The position numbers and the translations under genes are program-made. The notes below the pieces were generated by a model. The model did not search any database. It was not told the origin of the DNA and saw only the letters and a list, made by a program, of their open reading frames with translations. Shown piece by piece: positions 42,383 through 51,226 of a stretch of 64,000 nt of DNA. The stretch comes from CAIYZT01 sp947461435. Its GTDB lineage: Bacteria > Pseudomonadota > Alphaproteobacteria > Rhodobacterales > Rhodobacteraceae. The DNA lies in contig OZ260083.1 of NCBI GenBank assembly GCA_965284435.1, positions 2,046,001 through 2,110,000 on the forward strand, read 5' to 3'. The first letter of the stretch is position 1, and each line of letters opens with the position of its first letter.

Positions 42383-43273
42383 ATGGACTGGGATGATCTG
42401 AGAATCTTTCTGGCAGTAGCTCGCAGCGAAAGCCTGTCTGCTGCTGCAAAGGTCTTGAAAATCGATCCGGCAACGGTGGGGCGGCGGATTGGACGGTTGG
42501 AAGACAGTCTGGACGCGCGGCTGTTTCAAAAGTCGCCGCAGGGCTATGCCGTAACGGAAGCGGGGCTTCGGTTGATCCCGCATGCCGAACAGGCCGAGGC
42601 TGCCCTGCGCGCGGCTGGCGAGGTGATGCTGGGACCGGAAGGATTGACGGGACAGGTCCGTATCGGCGCGCCGGATGGATGTGCCAATTATCTGCTGCCA
42701 CAGATTATTGCCGGGATCTGCGATGACAATCCCGGATTGGAGGTGCAGATCGTCGCTCTTCCCAGAGTGTTCAATCTGTCCAAGCGTGAGGCCGATATGG
42801 CGATCGGCGTGTCGCGCCCCGAAGCGGGGCGGCTGACGGTGCAAAAGTTGACCGATTATCACCTGCATCTGGCCGCATCGCGCGACTATCTGGCCAAACA
42901 TGCCCCCATCCGAAGTGCTGCCGATCTGACCGCACACCGCTTTGTCGGCTATATTCCTGACATGATTTTTGACAAGGAATTGGACTATCTGGCCGAGATT
43001 GGCATCACGCCGCCGCCTTTGGCCTCTAACTCTGTCTCGGTTCAGCTGAATTTCCTGCGGGCTGGGGCCGGGGTGGGGGTTGTGCACGACTTTGCATTGC
43101 CCGCCGCGCCAGAGCTGGTTCGCGTGCTGCCGACGCAGATTCATCTGACCCGCAGCTTTTGGCTGATCCGGCACGCGGATGATACGCGGGTATCGCGGTT
43201 GAACCGCTTTGCCGAGGTGTTGATCCGCCGTGCCAGAGCGGAGATGGCCCGGCTGGAGACGAGCGTTGGGTAA
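42383..43273 (+). CDS. LysR-family transcriptional regulator
   Basis: 296 residues. N-terminal HTH (DWDDLRIFLAVARSESLSAA, TVGRRIGRLEDSLDARLFQK) and a C-terminal effector-binding domain with LTGQVRIGAPDGCANYLLPQ. ATG 42383 follows AAAGG. It is transcribed away from mmsA, the usual layout of a LysR activator and its target; the effector may be a valine- or inositol-derived semialdehyde, but this is only context. Confidence 0.92.
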   Translation: MDWDDLRIFLAVARSESLSAAAKVLKIDPATVGRRIGRLEDSLDARLFQKSPQGYAVTEAGLRLIPHAEQAEAALRAAGEVMLGPEGLTGQVRIGAPDGCANYLLPQIIAGICDDNPGLEVQIVALPRVFNLSKREADMAIGVSRPEAGRLTVQKLTDYHLHLAASRDYLAKHAPIRSAADLTAHRFVGYIPDMIFDKELDYLAEIGITPPPLASNSVSVQLNFLRAGAGVGVVHDFALPAAPELVRVLPTQIHLTRSFWLIRHADDTRVSRLNRFAEVLIRRARAEMARLETSVG

Positions 43274-43354
43274 CTATTGTTTAAAATCTGGAATTCGATT
43301 GACATAATCTTGCGTTGAGCGGAGCATCAGCAGGACAATCAGGGAGGGTTGCCC

Positions 43355-43789
43355 ATGCTTGTCAGTCAAATCTTGAAATCCAAAGGATCCGATGGGGTGG
43401 TGACCGTGGCCCCCGGCATTGCGGTATCGCAGGCCGCCGAACTGCTTAGTCAGCGCAAGATCGGGGCCCTGGTCATCTCGGTCGATGGCAAGACGCTGGC
43501 GGGCATCGTGTCAGAGCGGGATATCGTGCGCGAGATTGCGCGGCGCGGCCCATCTTGTCTGACCGAAGCTGTCAGCACGATCATGACGGCCCGGGTCGTC
43601 ACCTGCGGCAAGGCCGATCAAACCGACGCCGTTCTGCAGAAAATGACCGACGGCCGGTTCCGCCACATCCCTGTTGTGGAAGGGGCGGTTCTGGTGGGTC
43701 TGATTTCCATCGGTGATGTGGTCAAGGCACGCCTGATGGAATTGGGCATGGAAAAAGAGGCGCTGGAGGGAATGATCAAAGGCTTTTAA
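43355..43789 (+). CDS. CBS-domain pair protein
   Basis: 144 residues made of two CBS domains (VAPGIAVSQAAELLSQRKIG, IVSERDIVREIARRG; then TCGKADQTDAVLQKMTDGRF, RHIPVVEGAVLVGLISIGDV). These bind adenosine nucleotides and often sense energy state. ATG 43355 with AGGGAGGG six bases upstream. No partner gene is obvious; coaD follows 90 bases later in the same direction. Confidence 0.9.
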   Translation: MLVSQILKSKGSDGVVTVAPGIAVSQAAELLSQRKIGALVISVDGKTLAGIVSERDIVREIARRGPSCLTEAVSTIMTARVVTCGKADQTDAVLQKMTDGRFRHIPVVEGAVLVGLISIGDVVKARLMELGMEKEALEGMIKGF

Positions 43790-43879
43790 GGCCGGGTTTT
43801 TGCGTTGGGTCCGAATTTCGGGCTTGCCACGGCTTGCGCAATAATGTTGCGTGCCCCCACCTTCAATGCGGAGCACCCC

Positions 43880-44377
43880 ATGCGGATTGGTCTTTACCCT
43901 GGTACCTTCGATCCGATCACGCTGGGCCATATCGATATCATTCAGCGCGCCCTGACGCTGGTGGATCGGTTGGTCATTGGGGTGGCCATCAACCGTGACA
44001 AGGGGCCTTTGTTCACGCTGGAAGACCGGGTGGCCATGGTTGAGGCGGAATGTGCGCCGATCGTCGCGAAGTTCGGCGGAGAGATTGTGGTGCATCCGTT
44101 TGAAAACCTGCTGATCGATTGTGCCCGCGACGTTGGTGCATCGATGATCATTCGCGGCCTGCGGGCCGTGGCCGACTTTGAATATGAATTTCAGATGGTC
44201 GGCATGAACCGGGCGATGGATGCCTCGGTGGAGACGGTTTTCTTGATGGCAGATGCGCGCCGGCAGGCCATCGCCTCGAAACTGGTCAAGGAAATCGCGC
44301 GTCTGGGGGGGGATGTGTCAAAATTCGTGACCCCCGCGATCGATGCTGCCTTGCAGTCGCGGTACCCCAAGACCTAA
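43880..44377 (+). CDS. coaD: Phosphopantetheine adenylyltransferase
   Basis: 165 residues, normal length. Nucleotidyltransferase motif YPGTFDPITLGHIDII near the N-terminus and MIIRGLRAVADFEYEFQM, ending with KEIARLGGDVSKFV. Penultimate step of coenzyme A synthesis in the cytoplasm. ATG 43880 has GGAG upstream; longer in-frame starts are less likely. Confidence 0.96.
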   Translation: MRIGLYPGTFDPITLGHIDIIQRALTLVDRLVIGVAINRDKGPLFTLEDRVAMVEAECAPIVAKFGGEIVVHPFENLLIDCARDVGASMIIRGLRAVADFEYEFQMVGMNRAMDASVETVFLMADARRQAIASKLVKEIARLGGDVSKFVTPAIDAALQSRYPKT

Positions 44378-44390
44378 GCCTTTAGGGGTT

Positions 44391-44404
44391 GGAATATTTG
44401 TTCC
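44391..44404. promoter_or_regulatory. Putative IolR operator before the rpiR-type gene
   Basis: GGAATATTTGTTCC has the form GGAA-N6-TTCC, which I recall as the motif of the IolR repressor in Sinorhizobium. It lies 44 bases before the regulator's ATG, so autoregulation is likely. Confidence 0.6.
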
Positions 44405-44447
44405 ACCTTGTTAGCCTCTCGGCAAAAGCGCGCCGCTGGGGAAGCCG

Positions 44448-45272
44448 ATGGATATTTCAGAGATCAACGATGCTGCGCCAACCTCGGTCGAGGAGTTTCG
44501 GGAACGTCTGACCGAAGTCATTGATGATTTGCCCCGGCGTTTGCGGCAGTGCGCCGAGTATATTGCCGCCAATACAGACCGAATTGCCGTGTCAACCGTG
44601 GCAGAATTGGCCGCCGGCGCCGATGTGCCGCCTTCGGCGCTGATGCGGTTTTGCCAAATCTTGGGATTTTCGGGATTCTCGGAAATGCAGCGGTTGTTTC
44701 GGGGGGCCTATGCCCCGGGATGGCCAGACTATGCCACGCGCCTGACAAATCTGAAGCAGGGGGGGGCGGGCTCTCCTTCGGCATTGCTGGGGGAGTTTAT
44801 TGAGGCGGGGCGCGCCTCGCTGGAGGCTTTGGCCTCGTCGGTGGATGAAGCGTCGTTGCACCAGGCGGTCGAGATCCTTGCAAAGGCGGAAACCATTCAT
44901 GTGGTGGGGCTGCGCCGGGCGTTTCCGGTGGCTTGTTATCTGGCATATGTCTTTGAAAAAATGTCAGTTCCGGCCATGCTGCACGATGGGGTGGGCAAGC
45001 TGGACCACCGATTTGCGCTGCGTCCCGGGGATGCCTTGTTGGCCATCACCTTTGCGCCCTATTCGGAAGAAACCATCGCCTTGGCGCAGGATGCGCATGA
45101 CCGCCGTCTTCCGGTTGTGGCCCTAACCGATCGTGTGTCCGGCCCCTTGGCAAAATCGGCCCAGTCGGTTCTGACGGTTCCCGAGGTCGATTTCGGCGCG
45201 TTTCGATCCTTGTCGGCGACCATTGCCATGGCGATCACCTTGGCCGTGGCTGTCGGTTCGGCGCGCGGGTAA
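44448..45272 (+). CDS. iolR: RpiR-family regulator, IolR-like
   Basis: 274 residues. N-terminal RpiR helix-turn-helix (LPRRLRQCAEYIAANTDRIA, TVAELAAGADVPPSALMRFC) and a C-terminal SIS sugar-phosphate-binding domain near 115-270 (IHVVGLRRAFPVACYLAYVF, DALLAITFAPYSEETIALAQ). By position directly before iolC, and by the palindromic boxes on both sides of it, it is probably the repressor of inositol catabolism, relieved by an inositol-derived intermediate. The gene symbol follows from context rather than from sequence alone. Confidence 0.82.
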   Translation: MDISEINDAAPTSVEEFRERLTEVIDDLPRRLRQCAEYIAANTDRIAVSTVAELAAGADVPPSALMRFCQILGFSGFSEMQRLFRGAYAPGWPDYATRLTNLKQGGAGSPSALLGEFIEAGRASLEALASSVDEASLHQAVEILAKAETIHVVGLRRAFPVACYLAYVFEKMSVPAMLHDGVGKLDHRFALRPGDALLAITFAPYSEETIALAQDAHDRRLPVVALTDRVSGPLAKSAQSVLTVPEVDFGAFRSLSATIAMAITLAVAVGSARG

Positions 45273-45299
45273 GAAATTGCTTTTGCTTTGGCGAAAAAT

Positions 45300-45313
45300 G
45301 GAATAAAAATTCT
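45300..45313 (+). promoter_or_regulatory. Putative IolR operator before iolC
   Basis: GGAATAAAAATTCT is one mismatch from GGAA-N6-TTCC. It lies 71 bases before iolC in an AT-rich promoter region. A second site of the kind seen before iolR supports a shared regulator. Confidence 0.55.
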
Positions 45314-45383
45314 AAAAATTTGAATAGACTGTGAGTCTGCTTCCCCGAATCTGGGGAGTGTCTGCTGAAGAAAGAGAACCCGG

Positions 45384-47300
45384 ATGAAACTGCTTGACGT
45401 CATTACCATAGGCCGCTCGTCGGTCGATCTTTATGGCGCGCAGGTTGGGGGACGTTTGGAGGATATGGCGTCCTTTCAAAAATATATTGGCGGCAGCCCG
45501 ACCAACATGGCGGCGGGCATGGCGCGTCTTGGATTGAAATCGGCCCTGATCACGCGCGTTGGCAACGAACACATGGGGCGGTTTATTCGCGAGGAACTGA
45601 TCCGCGAAGGCGTGGACGTGCGGGGTGTCAAGTCCGACCCGGAGCGTTTGACGGCCTTGGTGCTGCTGGGAATCCGCGATGAGCATCAGTTCCCCTTGAT
45701 CTTTTATCGGGAAAACTGCGCCGACATGGCGCTGTGTGAAGACGACATCGAAGAAGAGTTCATCGCCTCGGCCCGCGCGGTGGTGGCCACGGGGACGCAT
45801 CTGTCGAACCCGCGCACCGAAGCGGCGGTTTTGAAGGCGCTGACCCTGGCCCGCAAAACCGGCGCGCGCACCGCCTTGGACATCGACTATCGCCCGAACC
45901 TTTGGGGGTTGGCGGGCCATGGGGACGGCGAAAGCCGATTCATTGAAAGCGCAAAGGTGACGGCAAAGCTGCAAGCCACCTTGCATCTGTTCGATCTGAT
46001 CGTCGGCACAGAAGAAGAATTTCACATCGCCGGGGGCACGACCGATACCATTGCCGCGTTGCGGGCCGTTCGGGCGGTGTCCAAGGCCACATTGGTGTGC
46101 AAACGGGGGGCGGCGGGCGCTGTTGCCTTTACCGGCGATGTTGCGGCCACGCTGGACGAGGGACAGTCTGGCCCGGGCTTTCCGATTGAAGTGTTCAACG
46201 TGCTGGGCGCGGGGGACGGGTTCATGTCAGGTCTGGTCAAAGGCTGGATGGACGATGAATCTTGGCCCGTCGCGTTGAAATACGCCAATGCCTGCGGCGC
46301 CTTTGCGGTGAGCCGTCATGGCTGTACGCCGGCCTACCCCTCGTGGGAGGAGTTGGCGTTCTTTTTGAACCGCGGCGTGGTGACGCCGGCGCTTCGCAAG
46401 GATGCGGCTTTGGAGCAGATCCATTGGTCGACCAATCGGCGCAAACAATGGTCAGAGGTGCGAGCCTTTGCATTTGATCACCGGTCCCAACTTGAAGATC
46501 TGCCGGGCGCGACGCCCGAGTCCATCGGGCGGTTCAAGGACTTGTGTCTGGATGCCGCGCTGGCCGTTTCTGAGGGGCGTCCGGGGTATGGACTGCTGTG
46601 CGACAATCGTCTGGGCAAGACCGCGTTGCACCGGGCGGCCGGGCAGGGGCTTTGGATCGGGCGGCCCGTGGAATGGCCCGGATCACGCCCGCTGACGCTG
46701 GAGCCGGAATTGGGCCCCGATTTTGGCGGGCTGTCGGAATGGCCGCTGGAACATGTCGTCAAGGTCCTGTGCTTTTGCCATCCCGATGACGCGGCCGATC
46801 TGCAAAGCGCCCAAGAGGCAACGATCACGCGCCTGTTTCACGCCTGTCGGCGCAATCGTTTGGAAATGCTGCTGGAAGTCATCCCGTCCAAGGTGGGCCC
46901 GATTGACGATCAGACCACGGCCCAGCTGATCACGCGGTTTTATGACATTGGCATCTATCCTGATTGGTGGAAGCTGGAGCCGATGCAGACCACGCAAGCC
47001 TGGGCGGCGACCTGCGCTGCGATCGAAACGCGCGATCCCCATGTTCAGGGCATCGTGATTTTGGGATTGGGCCAGACCGAAGATGAATTGGCCGCCTCGT
47101 TCCGCTTGGCCGCCCCCTTTCCCTTGGTCAAGGGATTTGCGGTGGGGCGAACCATTCACGCCGATACAGGCCGCGCCTATCTGGCCGGTGATATCGACGC
47201 GGCACACGCAACGGCGATCATGGCCGACAACTATCGCCGCCTGTGCGGCATTTGGGATGATGCGCGGGCCCAGCACCGCACCAAGGGAGAACCGGTATGA
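45384..47300 (+). CDS. iolC: 5-dehydro-2-deoxygluconokinase fused to DUF2090 domain
   Basis: 638 residues, about twice the size of plain IolC. Residues ~1-325 form a PfkB kinase (YIGGSPTNMAAGMARLGLKS; catalytic Asp278 in LGAGDGFMSGLVKG) that phosphorylates 5-dehydro-2-deoxygluconate. Residues ~335-630 form a DUF2090 domain (AFAFDHRSQLEDLPGATPES, LLEVIPSKVGPIDDQT, LEPMQTTQAW), an aldolase-like TIM barrel that may do the IolJ step on the kinase product. If so, one protein makes malonate semialdehyde and DHAP. ATG 45384; iolD starts inside its stop (ATGA). Confidence 0.9.
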   Translation: MKLLDVITIGRSSVDLYGAQVGGRLEDMASFQKYIGGSPTNMAAGMARLGLKSALITRVGNEHMGRFIREELIREGVDVRGVKSDPERLTALVLLGIRDEHQFPLIFYRENCADMALCEDDIEEEFIASARAVVATGTHLSNPRTEAAVLKALTLARKTGARTALDIDYRPNLWGLAGHGDGESRFIESAKVTAKLQATLHLFDLIVGTEEEFHIAGGTTDTIAALRAVRAVSKATLVCKRGAAGAVAFTGDVAATLDEGQSGPGFPIEVFNVLGAGDGFMSGLVKGWMDDESWPVALKYANACGAFAVSRHGCTPAYPSWEELAFFLNRGVVTPALRKDAALEQIHWSTNRRKQWSEVRAFAFDHRSQLEDLPGATPESIGRFKDLCLDAALAVSEGRPGYGLLCDNRLGKTALHRAAGQGLWIGRPVEWPGSRPLTLEPELGPDFGGLSEWPLEHVVKVLCFCHPDDAADLQSAQEATITRLFHACRRNRLEMLLEVIPSKVGPIDDQTTAQLITRFYDIGIYPDWWKLEPMQTTQAWAATCAAIETRDPHVQGIVILGLGQTEDELAASFRLAAPFPLVKGFAVGRTIHADTGRAYLAGDIDAAHATAIMADNYRRLCGIWDDARAQHRTKGEPV

Positions 47301-49120
47301 AGACTCTTCGCCTGACCGCCGCGCAGGCCATGGTCAAATGGCTTTCTGTTCAGATGACCGAAGAGGGTGATCGATTTATCGAAGGTGTCTGGGCGATTTT
47401 CGGGCATGGGAACGTGGCCGGTCTGGGCGAAGCGCTGTATGCCCACCGTGACGTGATCCCCACGTGGCGCGGCCATAATGAACAGACCATGGCCCACACG
47501 GCCATTGCTTTTGCCAAAGCGTCAAAGCGCCGCCGGGCCATGGCGGTGACCTCGTCCATTGGGCCGGGGGCGACCAATATGGTGACGGCGGCCGCCTTGG
47601 CCCATGCCAATCGGCTGCCGGTGTTGCTGATCCCGGGCGATGTCTTTGCCAGCCGTGCGCCCGACCCGGTGTTGCAGCAGGTTGAGGATTTCGGCGACGG
47701 TACCGTGTCTGCCAATGATTGCTTTCGTCCGGTATCGCGGTATTTCGACCGGATTTCGCGGCCCGAGCATATCTTGACCGCCTTGCCCCGCGCCCTGCGG
47801 GTGATGACGGATCCGGCGGAATGTGGGCCTGTCACGCTGGCCTTTTGTCAGGATGTCCAGGCCGAAGCCTATGAATATCCAGAGGCTTTTTTTGCGCCCA
47901 AGGTTTGGAAAATTCGGCGGCCAGAGGCGGATGCGCAGGAACTGGCCGCGGCGATCGATCTTTTGAAGGCGGCCAAGACCCCTGTCATCGTGGCGGGGGG
48001 CGGGGCGATCTATTCGGGGGCGGAGGCGTGTCTTGCCACCTTTGCCGCAAAACATGCGATACCGGTTGTGGAAACGCAGGCCGGCAAATCGGTTCTGGCG
48101 CATGATCATCCGATGAATTTTGGCCCGGTGGGCGTGACCGGATCATCCAGCGCCAATGCGCTTTGTGCAACGGCGGATGTCGTGGTGGCCCTGGGCACCC
48201 GGCTGCAGGATTTCACCACAGGGTCTTGGTCCTTGTTCAAAAATCCCGACCTGCGGATTTTGTCTGTGAATGTGCAGGCTTATGATGCCTATAAGCATGG
48301 TGCGCTGAACCTTGTCAGCGATGCAAAAGTTGCGCTTGAGGCCTTTGGTGCCGCGCTTGGGGCAAAAACCTGGTCACCCGATCCTGCGCTGCAGACCGAC
48401 TGGCTTGCCGCAACGGAAGCCGAAAAAGCCCGGCCTTTGGACGGAAACGCGCTGCCGACGGATGGGCAGGTGATTGGGGCGGTTCAGCGGTCATCTGGCC
48501 CGGCCACCATTGTCATGGGCGCGGCGGGCACGATGCCGGGCGAGTTGCACAAGATCTGGAATGCGGCCCAAGGCGGCTATCACATGGAATACGGGTTTTC
48601 CTGCATGGGCTATGAAATTGCCGGTGCTTTGGGGATCAAGATGGCCCGTCCCAAGGCAGATGTTATCTGCATGGTTGGGGATGGCAGTTACATGATGGCC
48701 AATTCGGAACTGGCGACCGCCGTGATGATGGGGGTGCCCTTTACCGTCGTGATCACCGACAACCGCGGCTATGGGTGCATCAACCGCTTGCAAAAGGGCA
48801 CAGGCGGGGCAGGGTTCAACAACCTTCTGGACGAGTCGTATCACGTCAACCCGTCGCATATCGATTTTGTTGCCCATGCCGGCGCCATGGGGGCGCTGGC
48901 CGTGAAGGCCGGCTCGATTGCCGAATTGGAAACTGAATTGGCCAAGGCAAAGACCGCTGACCGTCCCGTTGTGATCGTGATCGACAGCGACCCGTGGCAC
49001 ACAACCAAAGCCGGCGGAAGCTGGTGGGAGGTGGGCGTGCCCGAGGTTTCTGATCGCAGCGAGGTCAAGGCCGCGCGGCAAGCCTTTGAGGCAGCGCAAA
49101 AGGGTCAGATTCTGGTCTAA
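47297..49120 (+). CDS. iolD: 3D-(3,5/4)-trihydroxycyclohexane-1,2-dione hydrolase
   Basis: 607 residues. ThDP-dependent enzyme of the acetolactate-synthase fold: N-terminal Pyr domain (NEQTMAHTAIAFAKASKRRR), central domain, C-terminal PP domain with VGDGSYMMANSELATAVMMG. It opens the ring of 3D-trihydroxycyclohexanedione in inositol catabolism. Coupled to iolC by an ATGA overlap, so co-translated. Confidence 0.94.
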   Translation: MKTLRLTAAQAMVKWLSVQMTEEGDRFIEGVWAIFGHGNVAGLGEALYAHRDVIPTWRGHNEQTMAHTAIAFAKASKRRRAMAVTSSIGPGATNMVTAAALAHANRLPVLLIPGDVFASRAPDPVLQQVEDFGDGTVSANDCFRPVSRYFDRISRPEHILTALPRALRVMTDPAECGPVTLAFCQDVQAEAYEYPEAFFAPKVWKIRRPEADAQELAAAIDLLKAAKTPVIVAGGGAIYSGAEACLATFAAKHAIPVVETQAGKSVLAHDHPMNFGPVGVTGSSSANALCATADVVVALGTRLQDFTTGSWSLFKNPDLRILSVNVQAYDAYKHGALNLVSDAKVALEAFGAALGAKTWSPDPALQTDWLAATEAEKARPLDGNALPTDGQVIGAVQRSSGPATIVMGAAGTMPGELHKIWNAAQGGYHMEYGFSCMGYEIAGALGIKMARPKADVICMVGDGSYMMANSELATAVMMGVPFTVVITDNRGYGCINRLQKGTGGAGFNNLLDESYHVNPSHIDFVAHAGAMGALAVKAGSIAELETELAKAKTADRPVVIVIDSDPWHTTKAGGSWWEVGVPEVSDRSEVKAARQAFEAAQKGQILV

Positions 49121-49202
49121 GACGGCACCAAGGCACGGGCGCGCGGCGGGCCATGGGCCCGGCGCGGGCGGGCGTACCTTGGACATAGGAAAGTGGACGG
49201 AC

Positions 49203-50018
49203 ATGGCAGATTTACTTCGCAATCCGATGGGCACACAGGGCCTTGTGCATGACATAACGCCAGAGTCTGCCGGTTGGGGCTATGTCGGGTTTGCCCTGCA
49301 TCGTCTGGCACCGGGGGATCATGTCGGGGGCACAACCGACGGGCGCGAAGTGATTTTGGTTTTGGTCGAAGGCAAGGCGCATGTGACGGGCGCGGGCCAG
49401 GATTGGGGCGTGATGGGGGAGCGGATGGACGTGTTTGAAAAAACACCGCCGCATTGCCTGTATCTGCCCGGTGGTGCGTCTTGGGCTGCGACCGCGGCCA
49501 CGCATTGCACGCTGGCCGTCTGCTCTGCCCCGGCCAGCGGGGGGCATCCTGCGCGGCGACTGGGGCCTGATGGGATCACCCTTACCCAACGCGGAGTTGG
49601 ACAAAACACGCGCTATATCAACAACATCGCCATGGAGGCCCTTGACGTGGCCGACAGTTTGCTGGTGACCGAGGTTTTCACGCCCGGCGGAAACTGGTCA
49701 TCCTATCCCAGCCATCGGCACGACGAGAATGATTTTCCGCGCATGACCTATCTGGAAGAAACCTATTACCACAGGCTGAACCCCGCCCAAGGGTTTGCGG
49801 TGCAGCGGGTTTATACCGAAGACGGGTCTTTGGATGAAACCATGGCCGTCAAGAACCATGACGTGGTTTTGGTACCCAAGGGGCACCATCCTTGCGGCGC
49901 GCCGTATGGGTATGATTTGTATTACCTGAACGTCATGGCCGGACCGTTGCGCAAATGGCGATTTCAAAATGATCCAGATCACGACTGGATTTTTCAGCGC
50001 GACACACCCGCTGTCTAA
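49203..50018 (+). CDS. iolB: 5-deoxy-glucuronate isomerase
   Basis: 271 residues, family length. Cupin protein converting 5-deoxy-glucuronate to 5-dehydro-2-deoxygluconate, the IolC substrate. Second-cupin metal motif YPSHRHDENDFPRMTYLEET, and KNHDVVLVPKGHHPCGAPYG near the end. ATG 49203 lies 82 bases after iolD; GGAAAGTGG sits upstream. The set iolC-iolD-iolB lacks iolE and iolG nearby. Confidence 0.93.
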   Translation: MADLLRNPMGTQGLVHDITPESAGWGYVGFALHRLAPGDHVGGTTDGREVILVLVEGKAHVTGAGQDWGVMGERMDVFEKTPPHCLYLPGGASWAATAATHCTLAVCSAPASGGHPARRLGPDGITLTQRGVGQNTRYINNIAMEALDVADSLLVTEVFTPGGNWSSYPSHRHDENDFPRMTYLEETYYHRLNPAQGFAVQRVYTEDGSLDETMAVKNHDVVLVPKGHHPCGAPYGYDLYYLNVMAGPLRKWRFQNDPDHDWIFQRDTPAV

Positions 50019-50077
50019 GGGCTTGCGCGCAGGCGCGGCTTCACCCAGTGTTCGGCCGAAAACCGCATGAGGGTATG

Positions 50078-51094
50078 ATGACTGACCATGATCTGATCTT
50101 GTCTGCCCTGCCAACCCCTGCCTTGAGGATCGGATCGGACGATCGGATCGCGCTTTTGAACCCTGCCGCGCAGGATTTGTTTGGGGTGACGTCCGTGGGG
50201 CGTCATTTTGCGATTCCGCTGCGCCAACCTGAAATTCTGGAGGCCATCACGGCGGTGCGCGTATCGCCGGGAACCCGGGTGGCGCGATTGGTCGTGCCGG
50301 GCCCAAGCCAGGATACCGTCTATGAGGCGCATGTGACGGCGTTGCAGAACGGTGTCGTGCTTGTCTTTCAGGATTTGACCGCGATGGCCCAAATGGACCA
50401 GATGCGGCGCGATTTTGTGGCCAATGTCAGCCACGAGCTGCGCACGCCGCTGACATCGCTTTTGGGGTTTATTGATACGCTTCGTGGCCCGGCGCGCGAC
50501 GATGCGGCCGCGCGCGCCCGATTTCTGGACATTATGGCCAGTGAGGCCGAGCGGATGAACCGACTGGTGCGCGATTTGCTGCACCTAAGCCGCGTTGAAG
50601 CGGAGGAACGGGTGCGCCCTGACCGCGAGGAAGACATGTCTGATCTTGTCGGTCAGGCTGTTGCCACGCTGCGCCCGATGGCAGAGGCCGCCCGGATCGG
50701 GTTGAATGTGACAGGCGCCGAGGTGCCGCATATCCTGCGGGCAGATCGCGATCAGATGTTGCAGGTCCTTTCCAACCTGATTGAGAATGCAATCAAATAC
50801 GGATCCGCCTCGGGCGCGGCGGTTGAAATTGACCTGCGCGAAGATATCGGCCTGCGGGGGCCGGTCTTGTGCCTGACGGTCAAGGATCATGGCGAGGGAA
50901 TCGATCCCTTGCATCTGCCCCGCCTGACCGAGCGTTTTTACCGCGTCGATTCCCACAGATCGCGGGAAAAGGGGGGGACGGGCCTTGGGCTTGCCATCGT
51001 GAAGCATATCGTCAGTCGCCACCGCGGGCGGCTTGTCATAGAAAGCGAACCGGGAAAAGGCAGCAAATTCAGTGTGATGCTCCCTATCGGTTGA
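50078..51094 (+). CDS. phoR: Phosphate regulon sensor histidine kinase PhoR, cytoplasmic type
   Basis: 338 residues: N-terminal PAS-like region (~5-100), HisKA with the phospho-acceptor His119 in FVANVSHELRTPLTSLLG, and HATPase_c with NLIENAIKYG, DHGEGIDP and GGTGLGLAIVKHIV. No membrane span is seen, unlike E. coli PhoR, so it must receive phosphate status through PstB/PhoU contact. The start is uncertain: ATG 50078 has GAGGG 4 bases before it; ATG 50075 and GTG 50048 are in frame. Heads the pst region; phoB is the last gene. Confidence 0.9.
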   Translation: MTDHDLILSALPTPALRIGSDDRIALLNPAAQDLFGVTSVGRHFAIPLRQPEILEAITAVRVSPGTRVARLVVPGPSQDTVYEAHVTALQNGVVLVFQDLTAMAQMDQMRRDFVANVSHELRTPLTSLLGFIDTLRGPARDDAAARARFLDIMASEAERMNRLVRDLLHLSRVEAEERVRPDREEDMSDLVGQAVATLRPMAEAARIGLNVTGAEVPHILRADRDQMLQVLSNLIENAIKYGSASGAAVEIDLREDIGLRGPVLCLTVKDHGEGIDPLHLPRLTERFYRVDSHRSREKGGTGLGLAIVKHIVSRHRGRLVIESEPGKGSKFSVMLPIG

Positions 51095-51119
51095 CTTTTC
51101 GCGGTGCAGGCCCCGGCCT

Positions 51120-51148
51120 TTGTCATGGAACTGTTACAAAACCGTCGT
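51120..51148 (+). promoter_or_regulatory. Pho box before pstS
   Basis: Three 7-base half-sites at 11-base steps: TTGTCAT (51120), CTGTTAC (51131) and CCGTCGT (51142), close to the CTGTCAT/CTGTNAT repeats bound by PhoB. It lies 79 bases before the pstS ATG. Confidence 0.75.
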
Positions 51149-51226
51149 AAAATGTTTGAACTGGCGTCCTAGACGGGCACAGAGGAAGGCCACAGGGGCC
51201 TTTGAACCTCTTAGACGGAGTTACAC

